64,000 nt of DNA from Segnochrobactrum spirostomi. Lineage in GTDB: Bacteria; Pseudomonadota; Alphaproteobacteria; Rhizobiales; Segnochrobactraceae. Positions 43,615 to 51,976 of this stretch are shown in pieces. Both the position numbers and the translations under genes were made by a program. The first letter of the stretch is position 1, and every line of letters starts with the position of its first letter. The notes beneath the pieces are model-generated. The model was not told the DNA's origin. It made no database searches and worked only from the letters and a program-made list of their open reading frames with translations. Location of the stretch: assembly GCF_009600605.1 (NCBI RefSeq), contig NZ_VWNA01000001.1, positions 3,520,501 to 3,584,500 on the forward strand. Reading direction: 5' to 3'.

Positions 43615-45246
43615 TCAGGACCGGCGCGCGCCGCCCGCGATGACCTGCGCCGCCATCTCCGCGACCATCATCGTCGGGGCGTTGATGTTGCCCGAGGTGA
43701 TGTTGGGGAAGATCGAGGCGTCGGCGACGCGAAGCCTGTCGATGCCGTGGACGCGGAGTTTCGCGTCGACCACGCTCGTGGCCGGGTCCGGGCCCATCGC
43801 GGCGGTGCCGCAGGGGTGATAGATCGAGCCGCAATTCGCCCGGAAGAAGGCGAGGAGTTCGTCGTCCGTGACCGCGTCGCGGGAGGGCTCGCGCTCTTCG
43901 CGGGTGATGCGTCGCATGGCGGGCGACCCGGCGATCCGCCGCATCAGGCGCGCGCCTTCGAGAACCTCCGCGATGTCCTGCTCCGTCGAGAGATAATTCG
44001 GCCGGATCGACGGCGCCGCGCCGGGATCGGGCGAGGCCGCCATCACCGTGCCGCGGCTCGTCGGCCGGCAGGCGTTGAAGCAGAGCAGGAAGCCAGGATA
44101 GGGCTCGGGCTTCAGCCCCGCGTTCGGGTCGTTCGGGATCCGGTAGGAGAGCGGGTTGAAATAAAGCTGGATGTTCGGCCGCGGGGCATCCGGCCGGCCG
44201 CGCAGAAAGCCGCCGGCCTGGTTGACGCTCATGGCGAACGGGCCGGAGCGCGTCAGCGCCCACTGCGCCGCGTAGCGCATCTGCCCGAAGAGGCTCGCGA
44301 AGGGGCCGTTCAGCGTCGGCACCCGGCTCTCATAATAGAAGCTGGCGCAGAGATGGTCCTGGAGGTTGCGCCCGACGGCCGGCAGATAGTGCCGGGTCGC
44401 GACGCCGAGGCTCGCGAGGTGTGCGCCGTCGCCGATGCCGGAGAGTTGCAGGAGCGTCGGCGTGCCGAACGCGCCGGCAGACAGGATGACCTCGCCGCGC
44501 GCGGCGATGAAGCGCGTCTCCGTCCCGCGCCGCACCTCGATGCCGACGGCCCGCCCGGCTTCGATGCGCACCCGCTCGACGAGCGTGTCCTTGAGGACGG
44601 TGAGGTTCGGGCGGCGCAGGGCGGGGCGCAAATATTCGCGCGACGACGACGAGCGGATGCCACGCCGGACATTGATGTCGTAGACCCCAGCGCCTTCGAT
44701 CCGCTCGCCGTTGAAGTCGGGGTTCTCCGGCAGCCCGATTTCCTTGCAGCCGTCGAGAAAGGCCCGCGAGACGGGATGGATGCCGTCGCGCATCGGCGTG
44801 ACCGCGATCGGGCCGTCGCCGCCGTGCCAGGGCGAGGCGCCGCCGGCGTGGCTTTCGAGACGACGGAAGGCGGGCAGGACATCGTCATAGCCCCAGCCGG
44901 GATTGCCGGCTGCGCGCCAATCGTCGAAATCCTCCCGCGCGCCGCGCACGAAGATCATGGCGTTGATGGCACCGGAGCCGCCGATCACCTTGCCGCGGGG
45001 CGCATAGAGCTTGCGGCCGTCGACGTTCGCCTCCGGCTCCGTCCAATACATCCAGTTGGTTTGCGGGTTGTAATAGCTCTTGGCGTAGCCGATCGGGATC
45101 TTCAGCCAGAACGAGTTGTCGCTGCCGCCCGCCTCGACGAGCAGCACGCGGGTCTGCGGGCGCTCGGAAAGCCGGGCCGCCAGGATCGAGCCGGCGGAGC
45201 CGGCCCCGACGACGATGTAGTCGTAGGCTTCGCCCATCGCACTCAT
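43615..45246 (-). CDS. GMC-family FAD-dependent oxidoreductase
   Basis: A 543-residue choline/alcohol dehydrogenase-like flavoprotein. The FAD loop is VVGAGSAGS (residues 12-20), followed by GKVIGGSGAINAM and the mid-chain GAFGTPTLLQLSGIGD signature. The catalytic His lies in SIYHPCGTAAMG, and the second conserved residue is Asn in NITSGNINAP. It would oxidise an alcohol group on a sugar or related compound. Its ATG overlaps the stop of the enolase-superfamily gene (ATGA). It is third gene of the ALDH, MR/MLE, GMC operon. Confidence 0.93.
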   Translation of the reverse strand: MSAMGEAYDYIVVGAGSAGSILAARLSERPQTRVLLVEAGGSDNSFWLKIPIGYAKSYYNPQTNWMYWTEPEANVDGRKLYAPRGKVIGGSGAINAMIFVRGAREDFDDWRAAGNPGWGYDDVLPAFRRLESHAGGASPWHGGDGPIAVTPMRDGIHPVSRAFLDGCKEIGLPENPDFNGERIEGAGVYDINVRRGIRSSSSREYLRPALRRPNLTVLKDTLVERVRIEAGRAVGIEVRRGTETRFIAARGEVILSAGAFGTPTLLQLSGIGDGAHLASLGVATRHYLPAVGRNLQDHLCASFYYESRVPTLNGPFASLFGQMRYAAQWALTRSGPFAMSVNQAGGFLRGRPDAPRPNIQLYFNPLSYRIPNDPNAGLKPEPYPGFLLCFNACRPTSRGTVMAASPDPGAAPSIRPNYLSTEQDIAEVLEGARLMRRIAGSPAMRRITREEREPSRDAVTDDELLAFFRANCGSIYHPCGTAAMGPDPATSVVDAKLRVHGIDRLRVADASIFPNITSGNINAPTMMVAEMAAQVIAGGARRS

Positions 45247-46460
45247 CCGCGGGCCGGGGCGAATTGCTTCACGTCGGCCGGTTCGCTGCCCATCTGCAGA
45301 TGCAGCCGCTCGCCCTCATAGGGCGAATTTGCAGCCACCGCCGCGAGGTCGAGCTCGACGCCGAGGCCCGGCTCGGTCGGCGCGATGAGGTAGCCGTCCT
45401 CGAAGACGAGCTTCGACTTCAGGATCTCCGCGTGGAAGCCGGAGAAGTCGAGGATCGCCTCGTGGATGAGGAAGTTCGGCGAGGCGGTCGCGAGGTGCAT
45501 CGAGGCCGCCGCGCCGATCGGGCCGTTGTAGAGGTGCGGCGCGATCTCGGCATAATAGGCCTCGGCCATGCCGGCGATCTTCTTGGCCTCCAGAAGCCCG
45601 CCGACGCGGGCGACGTTCATCTGGAGGATCGAGGCGGCCTTGCATTCCAGAACCCGCTGGAACTCGTATTTCGTGGTGAGCCGTTCGCCGGTCGCGATCG
45701 GGATCGAGGTCGCGGCGGCAACCTGGGCCATCGCGTCCTCCTGTCCCGGCGGCACCGGCTCCTCGAACCACAAAGGATCGTAGCGCTCCAGACGGCGGGC
45801 AAGGCGGATCGCCGAGGCCGGCACCATCTGGCCATGGGTGCCGAACAGGAGATCGGCCGACGAGCCGACCGCCTCGCGCACCTTGCGGCAGAAGGTTTCG
45901 CAGCGGTCCATCACGCCGAGCGACAGGTGATGGCCGGAATATTGGGTATAGGGGCCGGCCGGATCGAACTTCACCGCGGTGAAGCCCATGCCCACCATCT
46001 CGGCCGCGCACTCGGCGGCGAGGTCGGGATCGTTGAAGTCGAACTCGCCCGCGGCGTTCTTCGGATAGAGATAGGTGTAGGCCCGGAGTCGTTCGTGGAC
46101 ACGGCCGCCGAGCAGGGCGTGGACCGGCTGGCCGGCCGCCTTTCCGATGATGTCCCAGCAGGCAATCTCGAGGCCGGAGACGATGCCCATCATCGTCGGA
46201 TCGGGGCGCTGGGTGAAGCCGCTCGAATAGGCGGCGCGCCAAAACCGCTCGATCCCGTGGGGATCGTGGCCGAGGAGATAGCGCTCGAACACATCCTCGA
46301 TCAGGGAGGACAGCGCCCACGGGTGGAACGCCGTCGAATAGATCTCACCGACGCCCTCGATGCCGCACTCCGTGCGCAGGCGGACGAAGATCCAATACAT
46401 GCCGCCGACATGCGGCGGGGGCACGGCGACGACGTGGATATCGAGATCGGCGATCTTCAT
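45243..46460 (-). CDS. Enolase superfamily (mandelate racemase/muconate lactonizing) enzyme
   Basis: A 405-residue barrel enzyme. The N-terminal capping domain (about 1-120) is followed by the barrel with GFTAVKFDPAG, LLFGTHGQMVP, WFEEPVPPGQ, PIATGERLTTKYEF and the late HLYNGPIGAA. The EEP and ATGER metal-ligand positions are intact. Members racemise alpha-hydroxy acids or dehydrate acid sugars; which one is not clear. It lies between an aldehyde dehydrogenase and a GMC oxidoreductase gene, fitting an acid-sugar pathway. ATG 46460 is preceded by a short leader after the ALDH stop (43 bases). Confidence 0.92.
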   Translation of the reverse strand: MKIADLDIHVVAVPPPHVGGMYWIFVRLRTECGIEGVGEIYSTAFHPWALSSLIEDVFERYLLGHDPHGIERFWRAAYSSGFTQRPDPTMMGIVSGLEIACWDIIGKAAGQPVHALLGGRVHERLRAYTYLYPKNAAGEFDFNDPDLAAECAAEMVGMGFTAVKFDPAGPYTQYSGHHLSLGVMDRCETFCRKVREAVGSSADLLFGTHGQMVPASAIRLARRLERYDPLWFEEPVPPGQEDAMAQVAAATSIPIATGERLTTKYEFQRVLECKAASILQMNVARVGGLLEAKKIAGMAEAYYAEIAPHLYNGPIGAAASMHLATASPNFLIHEAILDFSGFHAEILKSKLVFEDGYLIAPTEPGLGVELDLAAVAANSPYEGERLHLQMGSEPADVKQFAPARG

Positions 46461-46502
46461 GGGGACCCTCGGAGGCCGTGATGCGTGCGGCGGCGGCCGG
46501 CG

Positions 46503-47927
46503 TCAGTGTTTCAGGATGACGAGGCGCGTCTGGGTGAATTCAAGCATGCCGTGCTTGCCGTCGTCACCGCCGAGGCCGGAACGCTTCCAGCCGGCATGGA
46601 AGCCCTGATAGGGGTCGGCCGGGAAGCGGTTGACGTAGAGTTCGCCTGCCTCGATCGCGCCGGCGAAGCGCATGATGGTGCGGTGGTCGTTCGTGAACAG
46701 CACGGACGACAGGCCGTATTGGTGATCGTTGGCGAGGGCGAGAGACTCCTCGGCGTCGTCGTAGACGAGCACGGGCAGCACCGGGCCGAAGACCTCCTCG
46801 CGCACGATCTCCATGTCCTGGCGGCATCCGGAGAGCAGCGTCGGCGGATAGAACCAGCCGGGACCCTCGGGGAGCGTCCCGCCGGCTTCCAGGACGGCGC
46901 CCTCGGCGACGGCGCGCTCGACCATGGCGTGGAGCGCGCTGCGCGCCGCCTCGGTCTGGAGCGGGCCCATGCGGGCCGGATCGACGGCGCGGTCGCCGAA
47001 GGGGCGGGCGCGGAAGGCGTCCCGCAACCGCGCGAGCAAGGCATCGTGGATCGAGCGGTGGGCGTAGAGCCGCGCCGGCGCCGTGCAGAGCTGGCCGCAA
47101 TGGGTCGTCTTGGCGGCGAGAAGCCCGGCGGCGACCGCATCGAGATCGGCATCGGGCGCGACGATCACCGGCGTCTTGCCGCCGAGTTCGAGCGAGGGCT
47201 TGGCGATGTTGGCCTTGGCATAGTCGAGCACTGCGCGGCCGGCCGTGACGCTGCCCGTGAGGGTGATCATCCCGATCGCCGGATCGGTGCAGAGCCGGGC
47301 CGCGGCGTCATGATCCATGGCGAGGATCGAGACGAGGCCCGCGGGCAGTTCCGCCTCGGCGACGCACTCGGCGAGGACGAGGGCGGAGGCCGGCGTCGCG
47401 TTGCTCGGGCGCACGACGACGCCGTTGCCGGCGATGAGGGCGGGGGCGATCTTCCGGATGAGCGTGTAGATCGGATAGTTGAACGGGATCAGGCAGGCGA
47501 CCAAACCGATCGGCTCGCGGCGCAGCATGAGCGTCTCGTCCGGATCGTCGCTCGGGATGATCTCGCCCTCGATCCGCCGCGCCCATTCGGCGTGATAGCG
47601 CATCAATTCCGCCCCGTAGATCGCCTCGCCGCGGGCGTCCGTGCGACTCTTGCCGGATTCGGCCGCGAGCGCGGCGCCGATCCGGTCCGCCTGCGCCTCG
47701 ATGCCGTCTGCGAGCCGGCGGAGCGCGTTGCCGCGCTCGATCGCGGGGAGAGCCGCCCAGCGGCGCTGGGCGTCGCGCGCGGTTGCGATCGCCGCGGCGA
47801 TGTCGGTGCTCGAGGCGAGCGGGATTTCCGCGACGGTAAGGCCGCTTGCCGGCGAGCGCACGGCGATCCGTGGCGTATCGGCGGGATCGAGAAAGTGTCC
47901 GGATACGAAGTTGCGATAGAGGATCAT
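46503..47927 (-). CDS. NAD(P)-dependent aldehyde dehydrogenase
   Basis: A 474-residue ALDH. The oxyanion Asn is in FIPFNYP-like CLIPFNYPIYTL, the general base Glu in SLELGGKTPV and the nucleophile Cys in HCGQLCTAP. The NAD-binding TLTGSVTAGRAV and the late EEVFGPVLPV motif are intact. It resembles lactaldehyde/succinate-semialdehyde types and would oxidise an aldehyde from the GMC or enolase-superfamily step. It is first of the minus operon, 115 bases from the LysR gene stop upstream on the same strand. Confidence 0.93.
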   Translation of the reverse strand: MILYRNFVSGHFLDPADTPRIAVRSPASGLTVAEIPLASSTDIAAAIATARDAQRRWAALPAIERGNALRRLADGIEAQADRIGAALAAESGKSRTDARGEAIYGAELMRYHAEWARRIEGEIIPSDDPDETLMLRREPIGLVACLIPFNYPIYTLIRKIAPALIAGNGVVVRPSNATPASALVLAECVAEAELPAGLVSILAMDHDAAARLCTDPAIGMITLTGSVTAGRAVLDYAKANIAKPSLELGGKTPVIVAPDADLDAVAAGLLAAKTTHCGQLCTAPARLYAHRSIHDALLARLRDAFRARPFGDRAVDPARMGPLQTEAARSALHAMVERAVAEGAVLEAGGTLPEGPGWFYPPTLLSGCRQDMEIVREEVFGPVLPVLVYDDAEESLALANDHQYGLSSVLFTNDHRTIMRFAGAIEAGELYVNRFPADPYQGFHAGWKRSGLGGDDGKHGMLEFTQTRLVILKH

Positions 47928-48042
47928 GGCGCAGGCTCGACTGGACGGGGCGCGGACGGGAGACGACGGTAGAAGCCTCCGCCCTGACCCGGCAAACGCG
48001 TTCTCGTCGGGCTGAGCATTCCCAAATGGAATGCTCGATCCA

Positions 48043-48930
48043 TCAGCCGCCGGCGATCTCCGCCGTCAGCCAGGTTCGCAATTGGCGGACCTTGGGCGGC
48101 TCGGGCTCGTCAGCCCGGGTGACCAGCCAATAGGATTCGTGACCCTCGATCTCGACGTCGAGGAGCTTCACGAGCCGGCCCTCGCGCAACTCGGTCTCGA
48201 CCATCGCGCTGTCGGCGACCGCCGCGCCGAGACCCCGGCAGGCCGCCTCGATGACGAGATCGAGGAGGTCGAATTCGAGCCCGCCGTCGGCCGCTCCGGG
48301 ATCGAACCCGGCCGCGTCCAGCCAGTGCGCCCAGGTGAGGTAGCGCCGGTCGGTGTCGGCGAGCACGTGGAGCAGCGTGTGGTCGCGCGGATCGAACGGC
48401 ACGCCGTCGGCCTTCAAGGCGGGCGCGGAGACCGCGATGTGCCGCTCGGTCATCAGGCGGTGGGCGGCGACGCCCTGCCATTGGCCGTCGCCGAACCGCA
48501 CCGCGCAATCGATCACGCCGCTTTCGAGGAGGCGGTCGAACGGCTGGGTCGTCACGCTCAATTCGAGGTCGGGATGGGCGGCGCGGAGCGAGGGCAGGCG
48601 CGGCAAGAGCCAGCGTTTGGCGAAGGTCGGCGGCACGTTGAGGCGGAGCCGGCTCGTGTCGGCCCGCTCGCCGATCGAGCGCACGGCGCTTTCGACCTCC
48701 TGCAGGGCGCGGCCGATTGCCTTGAGGAGGCGTGCTCCCGCCGGGGTCAGTTCCAGGCGGTGATGATGGCGGATGAGGAGAGGTTCGCCGAGTTCGTCCT
48801 CGAGATTGCGGACTTGGCGGCTGACCGCGCTCTGGGTCAGGTTGAGCCGCTCGGCCGCGCGGGTGAACGAGCCGGTGCGCCCGACCGCCTCGAAAATCCG
48901 CATGGCACCGAGCGAGGGAAGGCGTCGCAT
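48043..48930 (-). CDS. LysR-family regulator, GcvA-like
   Basis: A 295-residue LysR protein. The winged HTH is in residues 1-65 (LGAMRIFEAVGRTGSFTRAAERLNLTQSAVSRQVRNLE). The C-terminal periplasmic-binding-like effector domain spans about 90-290 (LRLNVPPTFAKRWLLPRL is the GcvA-type entry). It is encoded directly upstream of the ALDH operon on the same strand, and is divergent from the aldo/keto reductase gene, so either could be its target. No T-N11-A site could be fixed by eye. Confidence 0.92.
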   Translation of the reverse strand: MRRLPSLGAMRIFEAVGRTGSFTRAAERLNLTQSAVSRQVRNLEDELGEPLLIRHHHRLELTPAGARLLKAIGRALQEVESAVRSIGERADTSRLRLNVPPTFAKRWLLPRLPSLRAAHPDLELSVTTQPFDRLLESGVIDCAVRFGDGQWQGVAAHRLMTERHIAVSAPALKADGVPFDPRDHTLLHVLADTDRRYLTWAHWLDAAGFDPGAADGGLEFDLLDLVIEAACRGLGAAVADSAMVETELREGRLVKLLDVEIEGHESYWLVTRADEPEPPKVRQLRTWLTAEIAGG

Positions 48931-49244
48931 ATCAAGACCCGGCTTCTCGAGCGGCCGCTTTGGCTAATGTCTGCTTGTGCCATGGGCGACGGCCCGGCGC
49001 CAAGCGGTCGGCATCGAGCGGCAGGCTCTATGCCTTTTTGAGATAGCCGCATCGAATAAGTCTATTTGCCTTTCGTTCGGGGCGACCACACCCTCGGCAC
49101 ATCTGGCTTCGAGTGCGGACGTTCGCCGGTCGCCACGCGCCTTGCCCCACTCGGGCGAACCGCGCACGTCTCCGGCACCGCGCCTGAAGACCGGCCAGGA
49201 ATCGCTCGACAGATTCCCGTGAATGATTTGGGCAGGAAGAGATC
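48931..49244. other. Divergent intergenic region, LysR and aldo/keto reductase genes
   Basis: About 314 bases without a supported gene. It contains a mildly AT-richer patch (gaataagtctatttgcc, near 49053-49069) that may hold a promoter. I see no tRNA-like fold, riboswitch or strong palindrome. Confidence 0.45.
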
Positions 49245-50264
49245 GTGGAAACCGTTCGTTTTGGTCGCACGGGCCTCAAGACGTCGCAGCTTTGTCTCGG
49301 CACCATGGGGATCGGCTCCTCCAAGTGGAAGGGCTGGGTGCTCGATGAAGATCGTTCGCGGCCGATCCTGAAGAAGGCGCTCGATGTCGGGGTCACCTTC
49401 TTCGACATGGCCGATTGGTATTCGACCGGCGTCAACGAAGAAGTCGTCGGCCGCGCCTTGTTGTCGATGACCGAGCGCGACCGGCTCGTGCTCGCCACGA
49501 AGGCGTTCTACCCGATGAGCGCGGACCCGAACGATCAGGGTCTGTCGCGCAAGCATCTGATGCGCTCGATCGACCAGTCGCTGAAGCGCATCGGCACGGA
49601 TTATGTGGATCTCTACATCATCCACGCCTTCGATCCGCAGACGCCGATCGAAGAGACGATGGAAGCGCTCCACGATATCGTCCGCGCCGGCAAGGCGCGC
49701 TATATCGGCGCCTCGACCATGTATGCTTGGCAGTTCGCCAAGATGAACCATGTGGCGGAGAAGAACGGGTGGACCCGCTTCGTCAACATGCAGTGCCAAT
49801 ATTCGCTCCTCTACCGCGAGGAGGAGCGCGAGATGATGCCCTATTGCAAGGATGAGGGCATCGCCGTGACGACCTTCTCGCCGCTCGCCCGCGGCTATCT
49901 CGCCGGAGGTGGGTCGCAGGCGCGCCTCGCGCACGACATGTTCCTCGAATGGTTCGGCGACGCGATCGACCGCGAGATCGCCCGCCGGGTCGGCGAGGTG
50001 GCGCAGGCGCGGTCGAAGACCCCCTCGCAGATCGCCCAGGCCTGGGTGATCAACACCGGCAACGTGACCGTGCCGATCTTCGGCGCCGATCAGCCGGAGC
50101 ACGTCGAGGCCATTCTCGACGCCGCCACGATCCGCCTCACCGAGGCGGAGATGACCTATCTCGACGAGCCGTATCGGCCCCGCGACATGATCAACGACTA
50201 CAACCCGGTTCGCCGCGCCCGCGCGCTGTCGGTCGAGCCGACCTCGCTGTCGGCGGTCGCCTGA
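49245..50264 (+). CDS. Aldo/keto reductase
   Basis: A 339-residue AKR barrel, NADPH-dependent. The catalytic tetrad positions are visible: Asp and Tyr in FDMADWYSTG, Lys in LATKAF and His in LYIIHAFDP. The C-terminal VPIFGADQPEHVEAILDA binds the cofactor. It resembles the YdhF/PhdA-type sugar and small-aldehyde reductases. The GTG at 49245 has AGGAAGAG right upstream. The Fae homologue begins 70 bases downstream, suggesting a joint role in handling reactive aldehydes. Confidence 0.93.
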   Translation: METVRFGRTGLKTSQLCLGTMGIGSSKWKGWVLDEDRSRPILKKALDVGVTFFDMADWYSTGVNEEVVGRALLSMTERDRLVLATKAFYPMSADPNDQGLSRKHLMRSIDQSLKRIGTDYVDLYIIHAFDPQTPIEETMEALHDIVRAGKARYIGASTMYAWQFAKMNHVAEKNGWTRFVNMQCQYSLLYREEEREMMPYCKDEGIAVTTFSPLARGYLAGGGSQARLAHDMFLEWFGDAIDREIARRVGEVAQARSKTPSQIAQAWVINTGNVTVPIFGADQPEHVEAILDAATIRLTEAEMTYLDEPYRPRDMINDYNPVRRARALSVEPTSLSAVA

Positions 50265-50334
50265 GCCTCGCCGGCTCTCGCCGGCGGTCACCCAGAGATC
50301 AAGGCGCGAGACCCACGCGCACAAGGACGATTGC

Positions 50335-50841
50335 ATGCTCTTCATCGGCGAAGGTTTCGAAGGCTCGGGCCCGAACGCGGCCCACATCAACCTCTATCTC
50401 GGCCCGAAGAGCGGCCCGATCGCGGGTGCGCTCGCAACCGCTGCGGCGAGCCCCGGACCCGGTCATCTGCCGTTCCAGACCATCCTGAAGCCGAACCTGC
50501 CGGCGAAGCCGGTGACCCTGTTCATCGCCAAGGCGGTGCTCCAGCCCGGCCGCCACGAGACGATGACGTGGGGGCCGGCCCAGGCGGGCGTCGCCGCCGG
50601 CATCACCCGGGCGCTGCTCGACGGCGTGCTGCCGCCCGAGGCGGAAGACGACTGGCTCGCCATCGCGGCGGTGTGGGTCAACCCCGAGGCGTCGGACGCC
50701 GAGGAGGTCTATCGCAACAACCGCGAGGCGACCTTCATCGCGGCCGGTCGCGCGCTGCAAAAGGGGTGGCCGAGCCGGGACGAACTGCGGGCCGGGCTCG
50801 CGAGCGTCGGCAATCCGTTCTTCACGCCGAAGGCGGCGTGA
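50335..50841 (+). CDS. Formaldehyde-activating enzyme (Fae) family protein
   Basis: A 168-residue Fae homologue. True Fae joins formaldehyde to tetrahydromethanopterin. The opening FIGEGFEGSGPNAAHINLYLG (shown here as FIGEGFEG and AAHINLYLG) aligns with Fae and places His at residue 17, the number of the catalytic His in the Methylorubrum enzyme. Other matches are GHLPFQTILKPNLPAKP, TMTWGPAQAGVAAGITRAL and VWVNPEASDAEEVYRNN. Divergence is clear (AHINLY for AHIDLL), so it may be a Fae2/Fae3-type paralogue with another aldehyde or cofactor. No other methanopterin-pathway gene is nearby. Confidence 0.88.
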   Translation: MLFIGEGFEGSGPNAAHINLYLGPKSGPIAGALATAAASPGPGHLPFQTILKPNLPAKPVTLFIAKAVLQPGRHETMTWGPAQAGVAAGITRALLDGVLPPEAEDDWLAIAAVWVNPEASDAEEVYRNNREATFIAAGRALQKGWPSRDELRAGLASVGNPFFTPKAA

Positions 50842-50965
50842 TCGACGGGTCCGCCCCGCGGGGACCTCGCGGGGCTGGAGAGGCTGGTTCAGACCAAGTA
50901 CGTGCAGTGTGAGGACGCGAGCTGACGACAGGGGCGCAGACCGGCGCCGGGGAGAGACGAATACG

Positions 50966-51934
50966 ATGGAACGCCGCCGCTTGCCGTTGAACGCATTGCG
51001 CGCCTTCGAGGCGGTGGCCCACCATGGCTCGTTCACCTCGGCTGCGGCGGCGCTCAACGTCTCGCAGAGCGCTCTGTCGCGCCATGTCATCGGCCTCGAG
51101 GAGGCGCTAGGGCGCAAGCTGTTCGAGCGCCGCCGCAACGCGCTCACCCTGACCGAGAGCGGCGAGATGCTGCTCGCCGGCATCTCCAAGGCGTTCGAGA
51201 AAATCGAGCAGACGCTCGCCGCCGTGGTCGCTCCGGATGGCGCGGAGCGGACCCGGCGGCTGCGCGTCAACCTGCCGCCGAGCTTCGCCATGAAGCTCGC
51301 GGTGCCCCTTCTCAACGATTTCCGCCGCAGCTTTCCGGATGTCGTGCTGGAGATCGGAACGCCCTATGGCGGACCGGGGGCCGAGGTCGATCTCGCGGTT
51401 GTCTATTCGCGCCCGGTGGTGGACGACGCCGTCACCGATCTCCTGTGGGAGGAGCGGCCGACGATCCTCTGTCACCCGAGCCTCGCGCCGCAGTGCAAGG
51501 CGATGAGCCTATCGGATTTCGTCTCCGCCAACGAGATCGTCCACGTCCGGATCGTCGATCTCGAGCCGCACCATTCCTGGCATGAGTTCGCCCGGCAAAA
51601 CGGTCTTCCCATCTCGCTCGTCTCGCGGGGGCTCAGCTTCGATACGGCGAGCCTCGCCGTGCAATACGTGCTGTCGGGGCAGGGGCTCGTCGTCGCCGAT
51701 CCGCTGCTCTTCGCCGGCGAGATCGCGGCGGGCGAACTCGTCGCGCCGGTCGCCGCCAGCCATTACGAGGGGTTTGGCTACTACCTCAAGATCGATCCGG
51801 AAGGCCTCGGCGATCCGCTCATCTCCGCCTTCCGCTCCTGGCTCATCCAGCGCTTCAAGACGCCCGCGCCGATCGCCGCCTTGGCGTCGCGGGACGGCAA
51901 ACCGGGGCTGACCCTCATATCGACGAGCGGCTGA
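50966..51934 (+). CDS. LysR-family regulator, GcvA-like
   Basis: A 322-residue regulator with an N-terminal HTH (LNALRAFEAVAHHGSFTSAAAALNVSQSALSRHVIGLEEALG, shortened here to its ends LNALRAF and HVIGLEEALG) and a GcvA-like effector domain (RRLRVNLPPSFAMKLAVPLL onward). The ATG at 50966 is preceded by GGGGAGAGA; an open extension to 50909 has no merit. It sits between the Fae homologue and the peptide-type ABC importer, 42 bases before the binding-protein gene, and likely controls one or both. Confidence 0.9.
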   Translation: MERRRLPLNALRAFEAVAHHGSFTSAAAALNVSQSALSRHVIGLEEALGRKLFERRRNALTLTESGEMLLAGISKAFEKIEQTLAAVVAPDGAERTRRLRVNLPPSFAMKLAVPLLNDFRRSFPDVVLEIGTPYGGPGAEVDLAVVYSRPVVDDAVTDLLWEERPTILCHPSLAPQCKAMSLSDFVSANEIVHVRIVDLEPHHSWHEFARQNGLPISLVSRGLSFDTASLAVQYVLSGQGLVVADPLLFAGEIAAGELVAPVAASHYEGFGYYLKIDPEGLGDPLISAFRSWLIQRFKTPAPIAALASRDGKPGLTLISTSG

Positions 51935-51976
51935 AGCCGCCGTCCTTCAGAACAAAGACAAGCAGGGGAGAACGAT

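Noticed and set aside
50335..50841. Classification of the Fae homologue as a GFA (glutathione-dependent) enzyme
   Set aside because: It lacks the clustered zinc cysteines of GFA and follows the Fae pattern with His17 instead.
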